Source: Gellertiella hungarica
GTDB taxonomy: Bacteria > Pseudomonadota > Alphaproteobacteria > Rhizobiales > Rhizobiaceae
Reading direction: 5' to 3'
DNA: 64,000 nt
Assembly: GCF_014197145.1 (NCBI RefSeq)
Contig: NZ_JACIEZ010000001.1
Span: 558,001-622,000, forward strand
The notes beneath the pieces are model-generated. The model ran no database searches. It was given only the letters and a program-made list of their open reading frames with translations, and was not told the DNA's origin. Shown in pieces: positions 38,241-47,465 of the stretch. The number at the start of each line of letters is the position of its first letter. The first letter of the stretch is position 1. The translations under genes and the position numbers were made by a program.

Positions 38241-40616
38241 TCAGATCACGCCGGAGTTTCTGGTGTGAACGATATCACTCTGCATCAAGGCTTCCAGTTC
38301 ATGGGCGGGGAGCGGCCGGCTGAAGAGATAGCCCTGGCCGCAGTCGACACCCATCTCAAGAAGTATGCGCCACTGTTCCTGAGTTTCAATACCCTCCGCG
38401 ATCACCGTGCATGCCATCTTGTGAGAAATCGTTGCGATGCCTTCCACCAGCATCCGGCTCTTGTCGTAGACCTCGCCGCCTGCCGTGAGCGCCCGTATGA
38501 AGGACTGGTCGACCTTGATGATGTCGACGGGGAAGCGATTGAGATAGCTGAGTGACGAGTAGCCCGTGCCGAAATCGTCGAGAGCCAGCCGGCAGCCGTA
38601 TTTGCGGATCTGGCCGAGGATCTGGGATACTTCCGGATTGTCCTGCATCAGAACGGCCTCGGTGATCTCCACCACCAGCGCATCCGGCCGGATGCCGTGG
38701 CGTTCGATCACGGTGGCGAGCCGTGCGGGCAGTCCGGGTTCGATCTGGAGCGACGAGAAATTGATGGCGACATAGGCATCGGGAAGGTCCTGATCCTTCA
38801 CCATGCGGGCAAAGTGCGCCACGGCCTTGTCCAGCATGCGATTGCCGATGCGGATGATGCTGCCGGTGTCTTCGGCAACGGAAATGATCTCCGCCGGCGG
38901 CAGCACGCCGCGCGTGGGGTGGATGAGGCGCAGCAATGCCTCGAAACCGACGATCTGGCCGGTGGTGAGGTTGATCAGCGGCTGGAAGTAGGCATCCAGC
39001 CAGTCATTGGCGAGACCCGCCTCGATGAAGTCCTCGATCTCGGCCCTGCGGCGGGTCTTGTCGGTCATCGAGGGATCGTAGACCTGTGCGCCGTTCTTGC
39101 CGTCGCGCTTGCGGGAATACATGGCCATGTCCGACATCTGCAGCAGCTCCGCGCCGGAGCGGGCATGCAGCGGATAGAAGGCAATGCCGATGCTGGCGGA
39201 AAGCCGGGCCTCCATGGAGCCCGCATCGAAGGGGTGGTCGAACATGTCGGTCAGCCCCTTCGCCAGCTGGAAGGCCGAGTGCTGGGCCTGCGGCGCCATG
39301 CGCAGGATGGCGAATTCGTCACCGCCGAGGCGCGACACGCAGTCGTCGGGCCGCAGGAGCGGCTGCATCTTCGACACCACATCGCACAGAACCGTATCGC
39401 CGGCCGCATGGCCCAGATTGTCGTTGATCCACTTGAACCGGTCGAGATCGATGAAAAGGCAGGCAAGTTCCTGCCCGGTCTCGTCGGCCTGCCGGATCTT
39501 CTCGTCGAGCGCGGCCTCGAAGCCCTTCCGGTTGGTGAGGCCGGTCAGATGATCCGTCACGGCCTGACGGCGAATATGGGCCTCCGATTCCTTCAGGGCG
39601 GATACGTCGGTCATGACGCTCAGGGAGAAGGAGCTGCGCAGGTCGCCCGCCCCGGGCGGTGTCTCCACGATCAGCACGTCCATCCGCTCGCCGTTCGCCT
39701 TGATGAAGCGGACCGTCACACCCTTCGTCGCCACGTCCTCGCTGCCCTGGTCCGAGCGGCGATGATAGGCCTCCAGATCCGCCGGATCGACCATGCTGGC
39801 AAAATAGCGGTCGATGACTTCCGCCCGGCTGTAGCCGGTCGCGACCAGCCAGTAATCGCTGACGGCGGTAATGCGGTCGTCCGCGTCGATGGAATAGAGC
39901 ATCGCGGGCGTGCGGTTGTAGATGTCCGTGGCGCGGCGGTGCGCGAGACGGAGCTCCCGCTCCTCCTGCTCGAGCTTGCTCTGCATCTCGTTGAAGCGGG
40001 CGGCCAGATCGCCCATTTCATCCCGCGAATCCCAGTTCACCCGCTGGCGGGAGCCGAACTTGCGCGTCGCATCGACGGCGGCCGTGAGGCGCATCAATGG
40101 CGTGATGATCATGATGCGATTGCCGATGATGGCCGCAGCAGAGACCGCCATCACCGCAAAGGCGAAGATCGAGATGAAGCCGAGCTCGATCGGCTTCAGC
40201 GAAGAGAAGAGACCGACTTCGGGGTAGTAAACGGTGAGTTGCCCGATCCGCTGAAGGCCGTTGGGGCTGTCGTGATAGATCGCTTCGCTGACCGAATCGA
40301 GCCGCTGCTCGCCCTGGAACCCCTTGGCGGTGCGGGTCAGCTGAAACTGGTTGGCATCGCGGATCACCACCCGCGCGATGGCCGGATCGGAGACGATGGT
40401 TTCCGCGATCTGTCCGACGCTGACGCCGTCGAAATCCCAGAGCGGCTGCGAAAGCGCCTTGGCATTGCTGGTTGCGACGATGCTGGCGTGATTGACGATG
40501 TCGGTGCGGGCGCGCGCCGAAGACAGAAACAGAAAAAGGACGAAAAGGGGGGCAACGAAAATCAGCAGAGCGCCGCTCAAAATGGCGAGGAAGCGACTTT
40601 CGACCGAATGGGTCAT
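38241..40616 (-). CDS. HAMP-PAS-GGDEF-EAL c-di-GMP signalling protein
   Basis: A 791-residue inner-membrane protein. Helix 1 (about 10-32), a periplasmic sensor (about 33-143), helix 2 (about 145-165), HAMP (about 166-222), PAS (about 228-345), GGDEF (about 350-520) and EAL (about 530-780) follow in order. The GGDEF sequence (431-435) is intact, the inhibitory I-site R-x-x-D (422-425) is exactly five residues before it, and the EAL triad (559-561) with DDFGTGYSSL is complete. It may both make and degrade c-di-GMP. I chose the ATG at 40616 over a TTG at 40676. Its product may work with the binding protein encoded downstream. Confidence 0.92.
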   Translation of the reverse strand: MTHSVESRFLAILSGALLIFVAPLFVLFLFLSSARARTDIVNHASIVATSNAKALSQPLWDFDGVSVGQIAETIVSDPAIARVVIRDANQFQLTRTAKGFQGEQRLDSVSEAIYHDSPNGLQRIGQLTVYYPEVGLFSSLKPIELGFISIFAFAVMAVSAAAIIGNRIMIITPLMRLTAAVDATRKFGSRQRVNWDSRDEMGDLAARFNEMQSKLEQEERELRLAHRRATDIYNRTPAMLYSIDADDRITAVSDYWLVATGYSRAEVIDRYFASMVDPADLEAYHRRSDQGSEDVATKGVTVRFIKANGERMDVLIVETPPGAGDLRSSFSLSVMTDVSALKESEAHIRRQAVTDHLTGLTNRKGFEAALDEKIRQADETGQELACLFIDLDRFKWINDNLGHAAGDTVLCDVVSKMQPLLRPDDCVSRLGGDEFAILRMAPQAQHSAFQLAKGLTDMFDHPFDAGSMEARLSASIGIAFYPLHARSGAELLQMSDMAMYSRKRDGKNGAQVYDPSMTDKTRRRAEIEDFIEAGLANDWLDAYFQPLINLTTGQIVGFEALLRLIHPTRGVLPPAEIISVAEDTGSIIRIGNRMLDKAVAHFARMVKDQDLPDAYVAINFSSLQIEPGLPARLATVIERHGIRPDALVVEITEAVLMQDNPEVSQILGQIRKYGCRLALDDFGTGYSSLSYLNRFPVDIIKVDQSFIRALTAGGEVYDKSRMLVEGIATISHKMACTVIAEGIETQEQWRILLEMGVDCGQGYLFSRPLPAHELEALMQSDIVHTRNSGVI

Positions 40617-40796
40617 GCAGAAGAACCGGCAGAGGCAGGTAGACCGGCCTTGGGGCAGGGGGCTGTCGTCGTGCAATGATGTGTCGTGCTCATCGCCATG
40701 TCCAATCCCGGCTTCAGCATGAATAAAGGCCTGGTTCCCTATCTGCGTAAGTCTCGTCTCCGGCAGGAATCAACAAATCACCGGGGACAGCCTTCA

Positions 40797-40824
40797 GTTT
40801 TAGGAAAAACCTAATTCAGGTCAA
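40797..40824 (-). promoter_or_regulatory. candidate promoter for the GGDEF/EAL gene
   Basis: On the minus strand TTGACC (40819-40824) and TAAAAC (40797-40802) are 16 bases apart, giving a leader of about 170 bases. Between them is the small inverted repeat TTAGG/CCTAA. The rest of the 323-base gap 40617-40939 holds the rplY terminator and no gene. Confidence 0.3.
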
Positions 40825-40858
40825 AACTAAATTTCGGGCTAAGGGGCTTAACAATCAC

Positions 40859-40893
40859 AAAAAAATTCCCGCAAGCTTTCGCCGCGGGAATTT
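40859..40893 (-). terminator. intrinsic terminator of rplY
   Basis: A perfect 10-base stem, AAATTCCCGC (40863-40872) with GCGGGAATTT (40884-40893), and an A-run at 40859-40865 that is a U-tract in the minus-strand transcript. It separates rplY from the genes beyond. Confidence 0.85.
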
Positions 40894-40939
40894 CTTGCAG
40901 TTCACCTTAGGGAAGTCTTTCTCCCCGGGATACTGTCGA

Positions 40940-41533
40940 TCAGGCTTCTTCGCCAGAGGTGCCGCCAGCCGGAGCAACCAGGGTGGCGATCGTGAAGTCG
41001 CGATCGGTGATGACGGGCGTGGAGCCAGCCGGCAGCTTCACATGCGAGATGTGGATGCTGTCACCGATCTTGTGGCCTTCGAGGTCGACAGTCAGGAATT
41101 CCGGAATGTCGTTGGCCGGGCAGTGCAGCTCGACTTCGTGACGAACGATGTTCAGCACGCCGCCGACCTTGATGGCCGGGCACTTTTCCTGGTTGATGAA
41201 GTGAACCGGCACTTCCACGGTGACCTTGCTGTCCGCGGAAACGCGGATGAAGTCGACGTGCATGGTGAAGTCACGGACCGGATCGAGCTGGTAGTCCTTC
41301 GGCAGAACGGAGATCTTCTGGCCGTTGAGGTCGATCGTGGCGACGGTGGTCATGAAACCGCCGGCGTGAATGCGCTTGGTCACCTCATTGGTGCTGAGCG
41401 CGATGGAAATCGGGGCCTGCTTGTCACCATAGATGACAGCGGGGATCTGGCCATTGCGGCGAAGTTCACGGGAGGACCCCTTACCAACCCGTTCGCGCGC
41501 CTCGGCCTTGAGCTCGTAAGATGCGTGGCTCAT
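40940..41533 (-). CDS. rplY: 50S ribosomal protein L25 / general stress protein Ctc
   Basis: A 197-residue L25 of the long CTC type. An N-terminal 5S-rRNA-binding domain ([21 protein letters not shown], residues 1-95) is followed by the TL5/CTC beta domain, with an Ala/Gly-rich tail. It binds 5S rRNA in the central protuberance. The ATG at 41533 has AGGAAA upstream. The gene ends in its own strong terminator, so it is not cotranscribed with pth here. Confidence 0.95.
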   Translation of the reverse strand: MSHASYELKAEARERVGKGSSRELRRNGQIPAVIYGDKQAPISIALSTNEVTKRIHAGGFMTTVATIDLNGQKISVLPKDYQLDPVRDFTMHVDFIRVSADSKVTVEVPVHFINQEKCPAIKVGGVLNIVRHEVELHCPANDIPEFLTVDLEGHKIGDSIHISHVKLPAGSTPVITDRDFTIATLVAPAGGTSGEEA

Positions 41534-41789
41534 GGCATTTTCCTTTCGAGGTTATATGGAGAGTTCAGGGCGGCGGGCCGCCAGGAACGGAAGTCCCCCG
41601 GGGGAGCCTTCATCCGCGGTGCCTCCAAGGGTGTCTGCGCGGACCGGGGCGCTATAGACCATCAGCGCCCGCTTGGCAAGCGAGGCACCCGGCATATCCG
41701 CCCTGCGGGCCAGGCGCATGCAGGCGGAGGTTGACAGGACGGGGCGGGCAAACCACCATCGGCCCGAATTCTTGATCCGGAGACCCCCC

Positions 41790-43250
41790 ATGAAATACCG
41801 TTCGTTCCTGCTCGGCACCGTTGCCGCCCTGAGCCTGTCCACCGCTGCCGTGGCAGCAGGGCCGACCCCGGAGGGCGCCGCGGCCATCGTGAAATCCCTC
41901 ACGGGTTTCCTGCCGGACAACGTGATCAAGACCGGTTTCATTGCGGCGATCCCCGAGGGCGATCACTATCGCCTGAGCGTGGATCTCGGCAAGCTCGCCG
42001 GACTGCTGAAGCCGGAAAAGGGCCAGTTCGACCTGTCCGCGCTCTACGAGATGCAGATCTTCCCGCCGGCGGGCGATGAGGGGTTGATGGCGGTGAAGCG
42101 GGAATCCGGGCCGCTCAGCATCAATGCGAAGTGGAGCGTGGGTGACCAGAAGGGCGATGTCTCCTACCTGATCAAGGATCTGGTCTTCAATGGCGATTTC
42201 GATCCGGCGATTTCCTACTTCCGGTCCGGCATGGGACATGCCAGCGGCGGCTCGATCACATCCTATGACGGCAAGCAGAACCTGACGGCGAGCTTCGGTC
42301 CGTCCGATTATACGATGTCGGGCGCACGCAACGGCCAGGGATCGGTCGATCTCGTCAGCAGTGCCCGGATCTCCGAACTCGCCGAGACGATCAGTGGCCC
42401 CGAAATGCCCCTGACGACCCTCACGATGGGCAATATCGGCATCGACGGCAAGGTGACGGGCATCAAGATCCAGGAGATCTCGGCCCTGTTGAACTTCGTG
42501 CTTGCCCATGCGGACGAGAAGACGCTGACGCCCGAACAGCGCCGCTCGCTGGCGGACCTCGTGCGCAAGGCAATGCCGCTGATGACCGCCTTCACGGAAG
42601 AGGTGCGCGTGGACAACCTGGCCGTGACCACGAGCGGCATTACCGGCAGGGTGGACAATCTGACCTATCACCTCGGCATGGCCGGACTGACCGACGATTC
42701 GGAACTGCATTTCGGCATGTCGCTGAAAAACCCGCAACTCATCGGTCTGCCCCAGGTGGTCGCCTACGGCGATCTGATCCCGAAGGACATTTCGATGACC
42801 ATGTCGCTGGGCGGGCTGAACTTCGAAACCGTCATCAACAGCATCCTCGACCAGGCGGACTATGATGCAAAGGAGCCGCTCACCGAGGCGCAGTGGGACG
42901 CGATCGGGAAGGCCTTCCTCAAGGACGGCCGCCTGAAGGTCGAGCTGCCCGAGTTCCAGGCGACGTCGCCGCTCTATTCCATCTCGGTCAAGGGCCACGT
43001 GTCCGCCGAAACACAGGCCGAGCCCGCAAAGGCCAATGCCGAGTTCGACGTGACCGCCAGGGATCTCGACAAGACGATTGCCGGCATCCAGAGCCTTGCC
43101 CAGTCGGTGCCCGATCTCAACACGGCATCCTTCGGCCTGATGATGGCCAAGGGCATGGCGAAGAACGACCCGGACGGCACCAGCCGCTGGAAGATCGAGG
43201 TGGCGGAAGACGGCCAGGTGAAGATCAACGGCCAGGTGATGCCGCACTGA
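41790..43250 (+). CDS. secreted conserved protein of unknown function, 486 residues
   Basis: A signal peptide (about 1-23, AVAA-GPTPE) precedes a long beta-rich protein whose repeated pattern of alternating hydrophobic residues resembles large periplasmic lipid- or envelope-associated proteins of the DUF945/DUF2125 type. I cannot assign it firmly. There are no Cys, catalytic motifs or membrane helices beyond the signal. ATG at 41790 with CCGGAGA upstream. It faces rplY divergently and converges with prs through a shared terminator. Confidence 0.65.
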   Translation: MKYRSFLLGTVAALSLSTAAVAAGPTPEGAAAIVKSLTGFLPDNVIKTGFIAAIPEGDHYRLSVDLGKLAGLLKPEKGQFDLSALYEMQIFPPAGDEGLMAVKRESGPLSINAKWSVGDQKGDVSYLIKDLVFNGDFDPAISYFRSGMGHASGGSITSYDGKQNLTASFGPSDYTMSGARNGQGSVDLVSSARISELAETISGPEMPLTTLTMGNIGIDGKVTGIKIQEISALLNFVLAHADEKTLTPEQRRSLADLVRKAMPLMTAFTEEVRVDNLAVTTSGITGRVDNLTYHLGMAGLTDDSELHFGMSLKNPQLIGLPQVVAYGDLIPKDISMTMSLGGLNFETVINSILDQADYDAKEPLTEAQWDAIGKAFLKDGRLKVELPEFQATSPLYSISVKGHVSAETQAEPAKANAEFDVTARDLDKTIAGIQSLAQSVPDLNTASFGLMMAKGMAKNDPDGTSRWKIEVAEDGQVKINGQVMPH

Positions 43251-43278
43251 GTGCGGCATCAGGCAAGCGCAACAAAGG

Positions 43279-43310
43279 AAAACCCCGGTGCCGCAGGCGC
43301 CGGGGTTTTT
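43279..43310. terminator. bidirectional terminator between the 486-residue gene and prs
   Basis: AAAACCCCGGTGCC pairs with GGCGCCGGGGTTTT (one G-T pair) around a three-base loop, with A-run and T-run flanks, so it can terminate transcripts from both convergent genes. Confidence 0.85.
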
Positions 43311-43335
43311 CAATAGGGGTCTCGCCTCGAGGGTA

Positions 43336-44268
43336 TCAGTCGAAGAGGCTCGATACCGACTCTTCGAGGGCCGTGCGGTTGATGGCTTCGCCGAGAAGGT
43401 TGGCTGTCGAGATCACGCGGATGTTCGGCGCGGTCTGAACGGCGGTGGTCGGCTGGATGGAATCGGTGATGACCAGTTCCTTCAGCTTCGACGAAGACAC
43501 GCGAGCCACCGCGCCGCCGGACAGCACGCCATGGGTGATATAGGCGGTGACGCTGGTTGCGCCGTTCTTCAGCAGGGCTTCGGCCGCATTGCAGAGCGTG
43601 CCCCCGGAATCGACGATGTCGTCGATGAGGATGCAGTCCTTGCCGGACACGTCGCCGATGACGTTCATCACTTCGGATTCGCCCGGACGGTCGCGGCGCT
43701 TGTCGACGATGGCGAGCAGGCAGTCGAGGCGCTTGGCCAGCGAGCGGGCGCGCACCACGCCGCCGACGTCCGGCGACACGACCATGACGTTCTGCAGGTC
43801 GTAGTGTTCCTTCACGTCGCGGGCGAGGATCGGAACGGCATAGAGGTTGTCGGTCGGAATGTCGAAGAAGCCCTGGATCTGACCCGCGTGGAGATCGAGC
43901 GTCAGGACGCGGTCCGCTCCGGCTTCCGTGATCAGGTTTGCCACCAGCTTGGCCGAGATCGGGGTGCGGGGACCGGGCTTGCGGTCCTGCCGGGCGTAGC
44001 CGAAGTAGGGAATGACGGCCGTGATGCGGCGTGCCGAGGAGCGACGGAATGCGTCGATCATGATCAGCAGTTCCATCAGGTGGTCATTCGTGGGGAAGGA
44101 GGTGGACTGCACGACGAAGACGTCCTCGCCGCGCACATTCTCCTGAATTTCCACGAAGATTTCCTGGTCTGCGAACCGCCTGACCGAGGCCTTGCCCAAA
44201 GGTACGTTGAGATATTTGCAGATCGCTTCGGCCAGCTGCCGGTTCGAATTGCCTGCGAAAACCTTCAT
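43336..44268 (-). CDS. prs: ribose-phosphate pyrophosphokinase
   Basis: A 310-residue enzyme that makes PRPP from ribose 5-phosphate and ATP for nucleotide, histidine and tryptophan synthesis. The N-terminal [13 protein letters not shown], the [20 protein letters not shown] block, the flexible loop with AKRLDC, and the PRPP loop [17 protein letters not shown] are present. The open frame reaches 44328, but the family start is the ATG at 44268 with GGCGGGGC upstream. Confidence 0.96.
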   Translation of the reverse strand: MKVFAGNSNRQLAEAICKYLNVPLGKASVRRFADQEIFVEIQENVRGEDVFVVQSTSFPTNDHLMELLIMIDAFRRSSARRITAVIPYFGYARQDRKPGPRTPISAKLVANLITEAGADRVLTLDLHAGQIQGFFDIPTDNLYAVPILARDVKEHYDLQNVMVVSPDVGGVVRARSLAKRLDCLLAIVDKRRDRPGESEVMNVIGDVSGKDCILIDDIVDSGGTLCNAAEALLKNGATSVTAYITHGVLSGGAVARVSSSKLKELVITDSIQPTTAVQTAPNIRVISTANLLGEAINRTALEESVSSLFD

Positions 44269-44479
44269 CTTGCCCCGCCTGTTCAGGTCAGCGCGACGCG
44301 TCTGGACGACGCCCCGTAGACGCTGCAAACTTTAGAGTAGCACATGGCCCTGATGCTGAACCCTAGAGCCGGTGTCGGCTGCCATGTGCGAGCTTTTGGC
44401 GCTTTTTAGCGCCCCGTCGCCCGATTGCAAGAACAATAAGGCACGTTTCCCGAATTTATTCTCCAAAAGAACGAGGACC

Positions 44480-45295
44480 TCACGGACCTGCAGCCCATTG
44501 GGTGTAGCTGTCCATCGTCTTGGTGGCGATGGTCTGCATCACCGAGGGCGGAACCGCCGCCCACGGATCGGCCGCATTGCCGGGGAAGCTCTCCTGTCCC
44601 TGGATGCGGTTGAGCCTTGCGCCATTGCCGTCCAGCACGTCCCACACATAGGTGATCGTGATGCTGCCGCCGCCCGAAACGGCCGAGAAATAGCCCTTCA
44701 GCACGTGTCTGGCGCTCTTGTCGGCGGAGCTTCGGATGGTGATGCCGCGCGCGCGGGCCTCTGCGCCAAGCTGGCGGGAGAGGGGCGTGACAGCGGGGAG
44801 CGGCGCGCCGATGATCGGCAGGAACCGGAGGGTCTGCGCGCTGGACGCTTCGGCGCTTGCGGGTTGTTCGGGGGCGGGTGCCGTCTCCGCGGGGGCGGCG
44901 AGCTGCGGCGTGCCACCCCGATTGCTGCCGTTCGGCGTTGCCGGTTGTTCGTCTGCGCCGCGACCGAGGGAGGCGGCCTGTTCGTCGAGCGTTGTCGGCG
45001 GAGCCCCGGTGCCTGCGGGCGCCTGCTCCTGCGGATAGGCAGGGGACGGAGGTGGCCTCAGCGTGTTGCTGGCGACGGGTGCCGGGGAGGCCACGGGGGC
45101 TGCCTGGGGCTGGGAAGGATAGACCGGCTGTTGCGTCCGGGCCATCTGGTCGAGATCCTGGTCGGTCACCGGACTGGAGTTGGGGAAACGGCCGCCGCCC
45201 ACATCCACCTGCGGGGTCAGCGCATCGGTGGTGTTGCAACCGGAAAGAACGAGAGCGACACATAGAACGCCGATGGCTGTTCTCGCGTGCTGCAT
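44480..45295 (-). CDS. proline-rich lipoprotein, 271 residues
   Basis: A lipoprotein with lipobox LSGC (about residue 20) after a signal peptide starting MQHARTAIGV. A long Pro/Ala/Gln-rich linker (about 30-150) precedes a compact C-terminal domain (about 160-271) with TLRFLPIIGAPLPAVTPLSRQLG. The linker would span the periplasm from the outer or inner membrane. The function is unknown. The start at 45295 is chosen for the signal peptide; the frame is open to 45337. Confidence 0.75.
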   Translation of the reverse strand: MQHARTAIGVLCVALVLSGCNTTDALTPQVDVGGGRFPNSSPVTDQDLDQMARTQQPVYPSQPQAAPVASPAPVASNTLRPPPSPAYPQEQAPAGTGAPPTTLDEQAASLGRGADEQPATPNGSNRGGTPQLAAPAETAPAPEQPASAEASSAQTLRFLPIIGAPLPAVTPLSRQLGAEARARGITIRSSADKSARHVLKGYFSAVSGGGSITITYVWDVLDGNGARLNRIQGQESFPGNAADPWAAVPPSVMQTIATKTMDSYTQWAAGP

Positions 45296-45395
45296 CGTCG
45301 GGCCATCCCTTCCTTTGGTGCGCTTCCCCGGGCGCAATCGCGAGTGTAAGGACCCCGGCGCGCGCCTGTCAATTGCCGAGCATGCGGGAGCTGTC

Positions 45396-46547
45396 CTAAC
45401 GGACGGGCAGCTCCAGCGAATGACGCGAGAGGCTTCGCGGCGCGTCGGCCGTGGTCAGATAGGTCTGGCCCAGCGTCATCGCGGTTCCCGTATCCGAATC
45501 CATGATGATCATGTGCACGAAGAGCGACATGTCGGCCTCGATCGGCTGCGGGTTGCCCGCATGGAACATCTGATGCTCCATCCAGGAGGGCGAGAAGCGG
45601 GCGCCCAGCGAATAGCCGCAGGCATTCAGCCGGTGACGGGCGAGATCCCTCTCGTCCATGATGCGGGCATGGACATCGAAGACGTCGCCGAAGGTATGCC
45701 CGGGCCTGAGCACGGCCTCGATGGCCTGGATGGTTTCCCGGCAGGCCTCGTAAAGCTCCACATGGCGCGGTGTCGGTGCGCCGATCACCACCGTGCGCAT
45801 CATGGCGGCGTGATAGTGCGCGCTCGCCCCGGCCCATTCGAGGGTCAGCTGGTCCTGGACATCCAGCGTGCGCCGGCCGGCCTTGTAGCGGCAGAGCAGG
45901 GCATCTGCACCCGAACCGATGATGAATTCGTTTGCGGGATAGTCGCCGCCACCCAGAAAGACCGCGCCCTGCATGGCCGCGAGAATGTCCGCTTCGCTCG
46001 CCCCGGCACGGATCTGCTCCAGGCCTGCATCATAGGCGTCATCGGCCAGTTCCGCTGCCCGTTCCACATGGGCGATTTCGGCCGGCGACTTCACGAGCCG
46101 CAGCTGGCTGACGAGATAGGACGCGTCGATCAGCTGGCAGAAGGTCATGAGCTGGTTGTCGATCAGCCGCGCCGCCCGTCCGGTCATGCCGTGCGTGTCG
46201 TATTCGATGCCGATGCGGCAGCCGAGGAGATCCATGTCGGAGAGCAGGTTGCGAAGGTCTACCGCCGGGTCGGCGTTGACGCGGTCCACCCAGATCGAGA
46301 TGTTCTCGATCACCGACGTATGGCGCGCCTGCCTGAGGTCAGCCGAGCGGGTCAGCAGCGTCATCGTGCCATCGGCCTTCACGACCAGCGTCTGGAAGAA
46401 GCAGTATCCGAAGGTGTCGTAGCCCGTCAGCCAGTACATGCTCTCCTGCGCGAAGAGCAGCAGCGCATCCAGCTTGTCCTCCTTCATCCTGGCGGTCAGC
46501 CGGGAAAGGCGGTCGGCATATTCTGCGGTCGTGAAGTGCAGTCCCAT
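45396..46547 (-). CDS. M24 peptidase-fold protein (creatinase/DoeA-like)
   Basis: A 383-residue pita-bread-fold protein of the COG0006 group with a creatinase N-terminal domain (about 1-150). The five classical metal ligands of methionine aminopeptidase are not obvious: the first Asp region reads QLTLEWAGASAHYHA, GHG is replaced by GYSLGAR, and the late Glu region reads ADMSLFVHMII. This resembles the ectoine-hydrolase-like branch, so activity may not be metal dependent. Its ATG overlaps the pgeF stop by one base (TGATG), and it is the last gene of the lgt operon. Confidence 0.8.
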   Translation of the reverse strand: MGLHFTTAEYADRLSRLTARMKEDKLDALLLFAQESMYWLTGYDTFGYCFFQTLVVKADGTMTLLTRSADLRQARHTSVIENISIWVDRVNADPAVDLRNLLSDMDLLGCRIGIEYDTHGMTGRAARLIDNQLMTFCQLIDASYLVSQLRLVKSPAEIAHVERAAELADDAYDAGLEQIRAGASEADILAAMQGAVFLGGGDYPANEFIIGSGADALLCRYKAGRRTLDVQDQLTLEWAGASAHYHAAMMRTVVIGAPTPRHVELYEACRETIQAIEAVLRPGHTFGDVFDVHARIMDERDLARHRLNACGYSLGARFSPSWMEHQMFHAGNPQPIEADMSLFVHMIIMDSDTGTAMTLGQTYLTTADAPRSLSRHSLELPVR

Positions 46548-47341
46548 CAGCCGTTCTCCTCAAGTGCTATCGCGGAAATCTGCCGGCCGTAGTCCGGCTC
46601 GTTCCGATGGGTCGTGCGCCGGTAGGAGAAGAAGCGCTCCGCATCGGGATAGGTGGAAAGACCGACCGACGATGCCTGCACGCCGGCAGCCGAAAGCCGG
46701 TCGACGGTCAGTCCGGGAAGATCGAACATGGAGTGATCGGGCTTTTCAGAGGGAATGAAATAACGGGCATCTGCGGGATTGCGCGCAAGGAAGCGCTCCA
46801 CGAATTCCGGGCCGACCTCGTAATGGGGCTGGGCTATGGATGGACCGAGCGCCGCAACGATGCGCTCGCGTTTCGCGCCGAGTGCCTCCATCGCCGTGAT
46901 CGTATTCTCCAGCACGCCGTCGAGCGCGCCCTTCCAGCCGGCATGGGCGGCGCCAATCACGCGCGCCTCGGGATCCGCAAACAGGATGGGGCCGCAATCG
47001 GCGGTCAGAACGCCAAGGACGATGCCCGGCCGGTCGGTCACCATCGCATCCGCATGATTGCGGGGAAGGCTGGCGGGGTCGGTGATGACAGTAACGTCAG
47101 GCGAATGCACCTGGTGCTGGGTGGCCAGGCGTTCCACGCCAAGCCCGAACCAGCGCGCAACGCGCCTGCGGTTTTCCTCCACCCTTTCCCGTTCGTCCGA
47201 CGAGCCGAGCCCGACATTGAGGCCGGCGAAAATGCCGGTGGAGACACCGCCTTCGCGGGTGAAAAAGCCGTGTCTGATGACCGGAGAGAGAGCCGAAAGC
47301 GCTGGCGATTCAACGGGCTTGGGCTGGGGAATCTCGTTCAA
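46547..47341 (-). CDS. pgeF: peptidoglycan editing factor / purine nucleosidase-like YfiH (laccase-domain) protein
   Basis: A 264-residue protein of the YfiH/PgeF family, whose members edit muropeptides or cleave purine nucleosides. The zinc-binding His and Cys are in TQHQVHS, TADCGPILF and HAGWKGA. No ATG lies near the family start. I chose the TTG at 47341 because CCAGGAG precedes it at good spacing; the frame stays open to 47425. It lies between the methyltransferase and the M24 gene. Confidence 0.88.
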   Translation of the reverse strand: MNEIPQPKPVESPALSALSPVIRHGFFTREGGVSTGIFAGLNVGLGSSDERERVEENRRRVARWFGLGVERLATQHQVHSPDVTVITDPASLPRNHADAMVTDRPGIVLGVLTADCGPILFADPEARVIGAAHAGWKGALDGVLENTITAMEALGAKRERIVAALGPSIAQPHYEVGPEFVERFLARNPADARYFIPSEKPDHSMFDLPGLTVDRLSAAGVQASSVGLSTYPDAERFFSYRRTTHRNEPDYGRQISAIALEENG

Positions 47342-47465
47342 GGGGCACTCCTGGTGTCGTTCGGACCGCGCTGCGCCGGAGCGCCGCAGACCGGATGCGC
47401 GCAACACCGCGCAAGCGAGAGACATATGCGCAAGCGCGCGGTCTTCAAGCCCGCGCGCTGCCTTC

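Noticed and set aside
44398-44413. Hairpin GGCGCT-TTTT-AGCGCC upstream of prs taken as a terminator
   Set aside because: The stem is only six pairs and is followed by A/G-rich sequence on the minus strand, so it is not a convincing intrinsic terminator for the lipoprotein gene.
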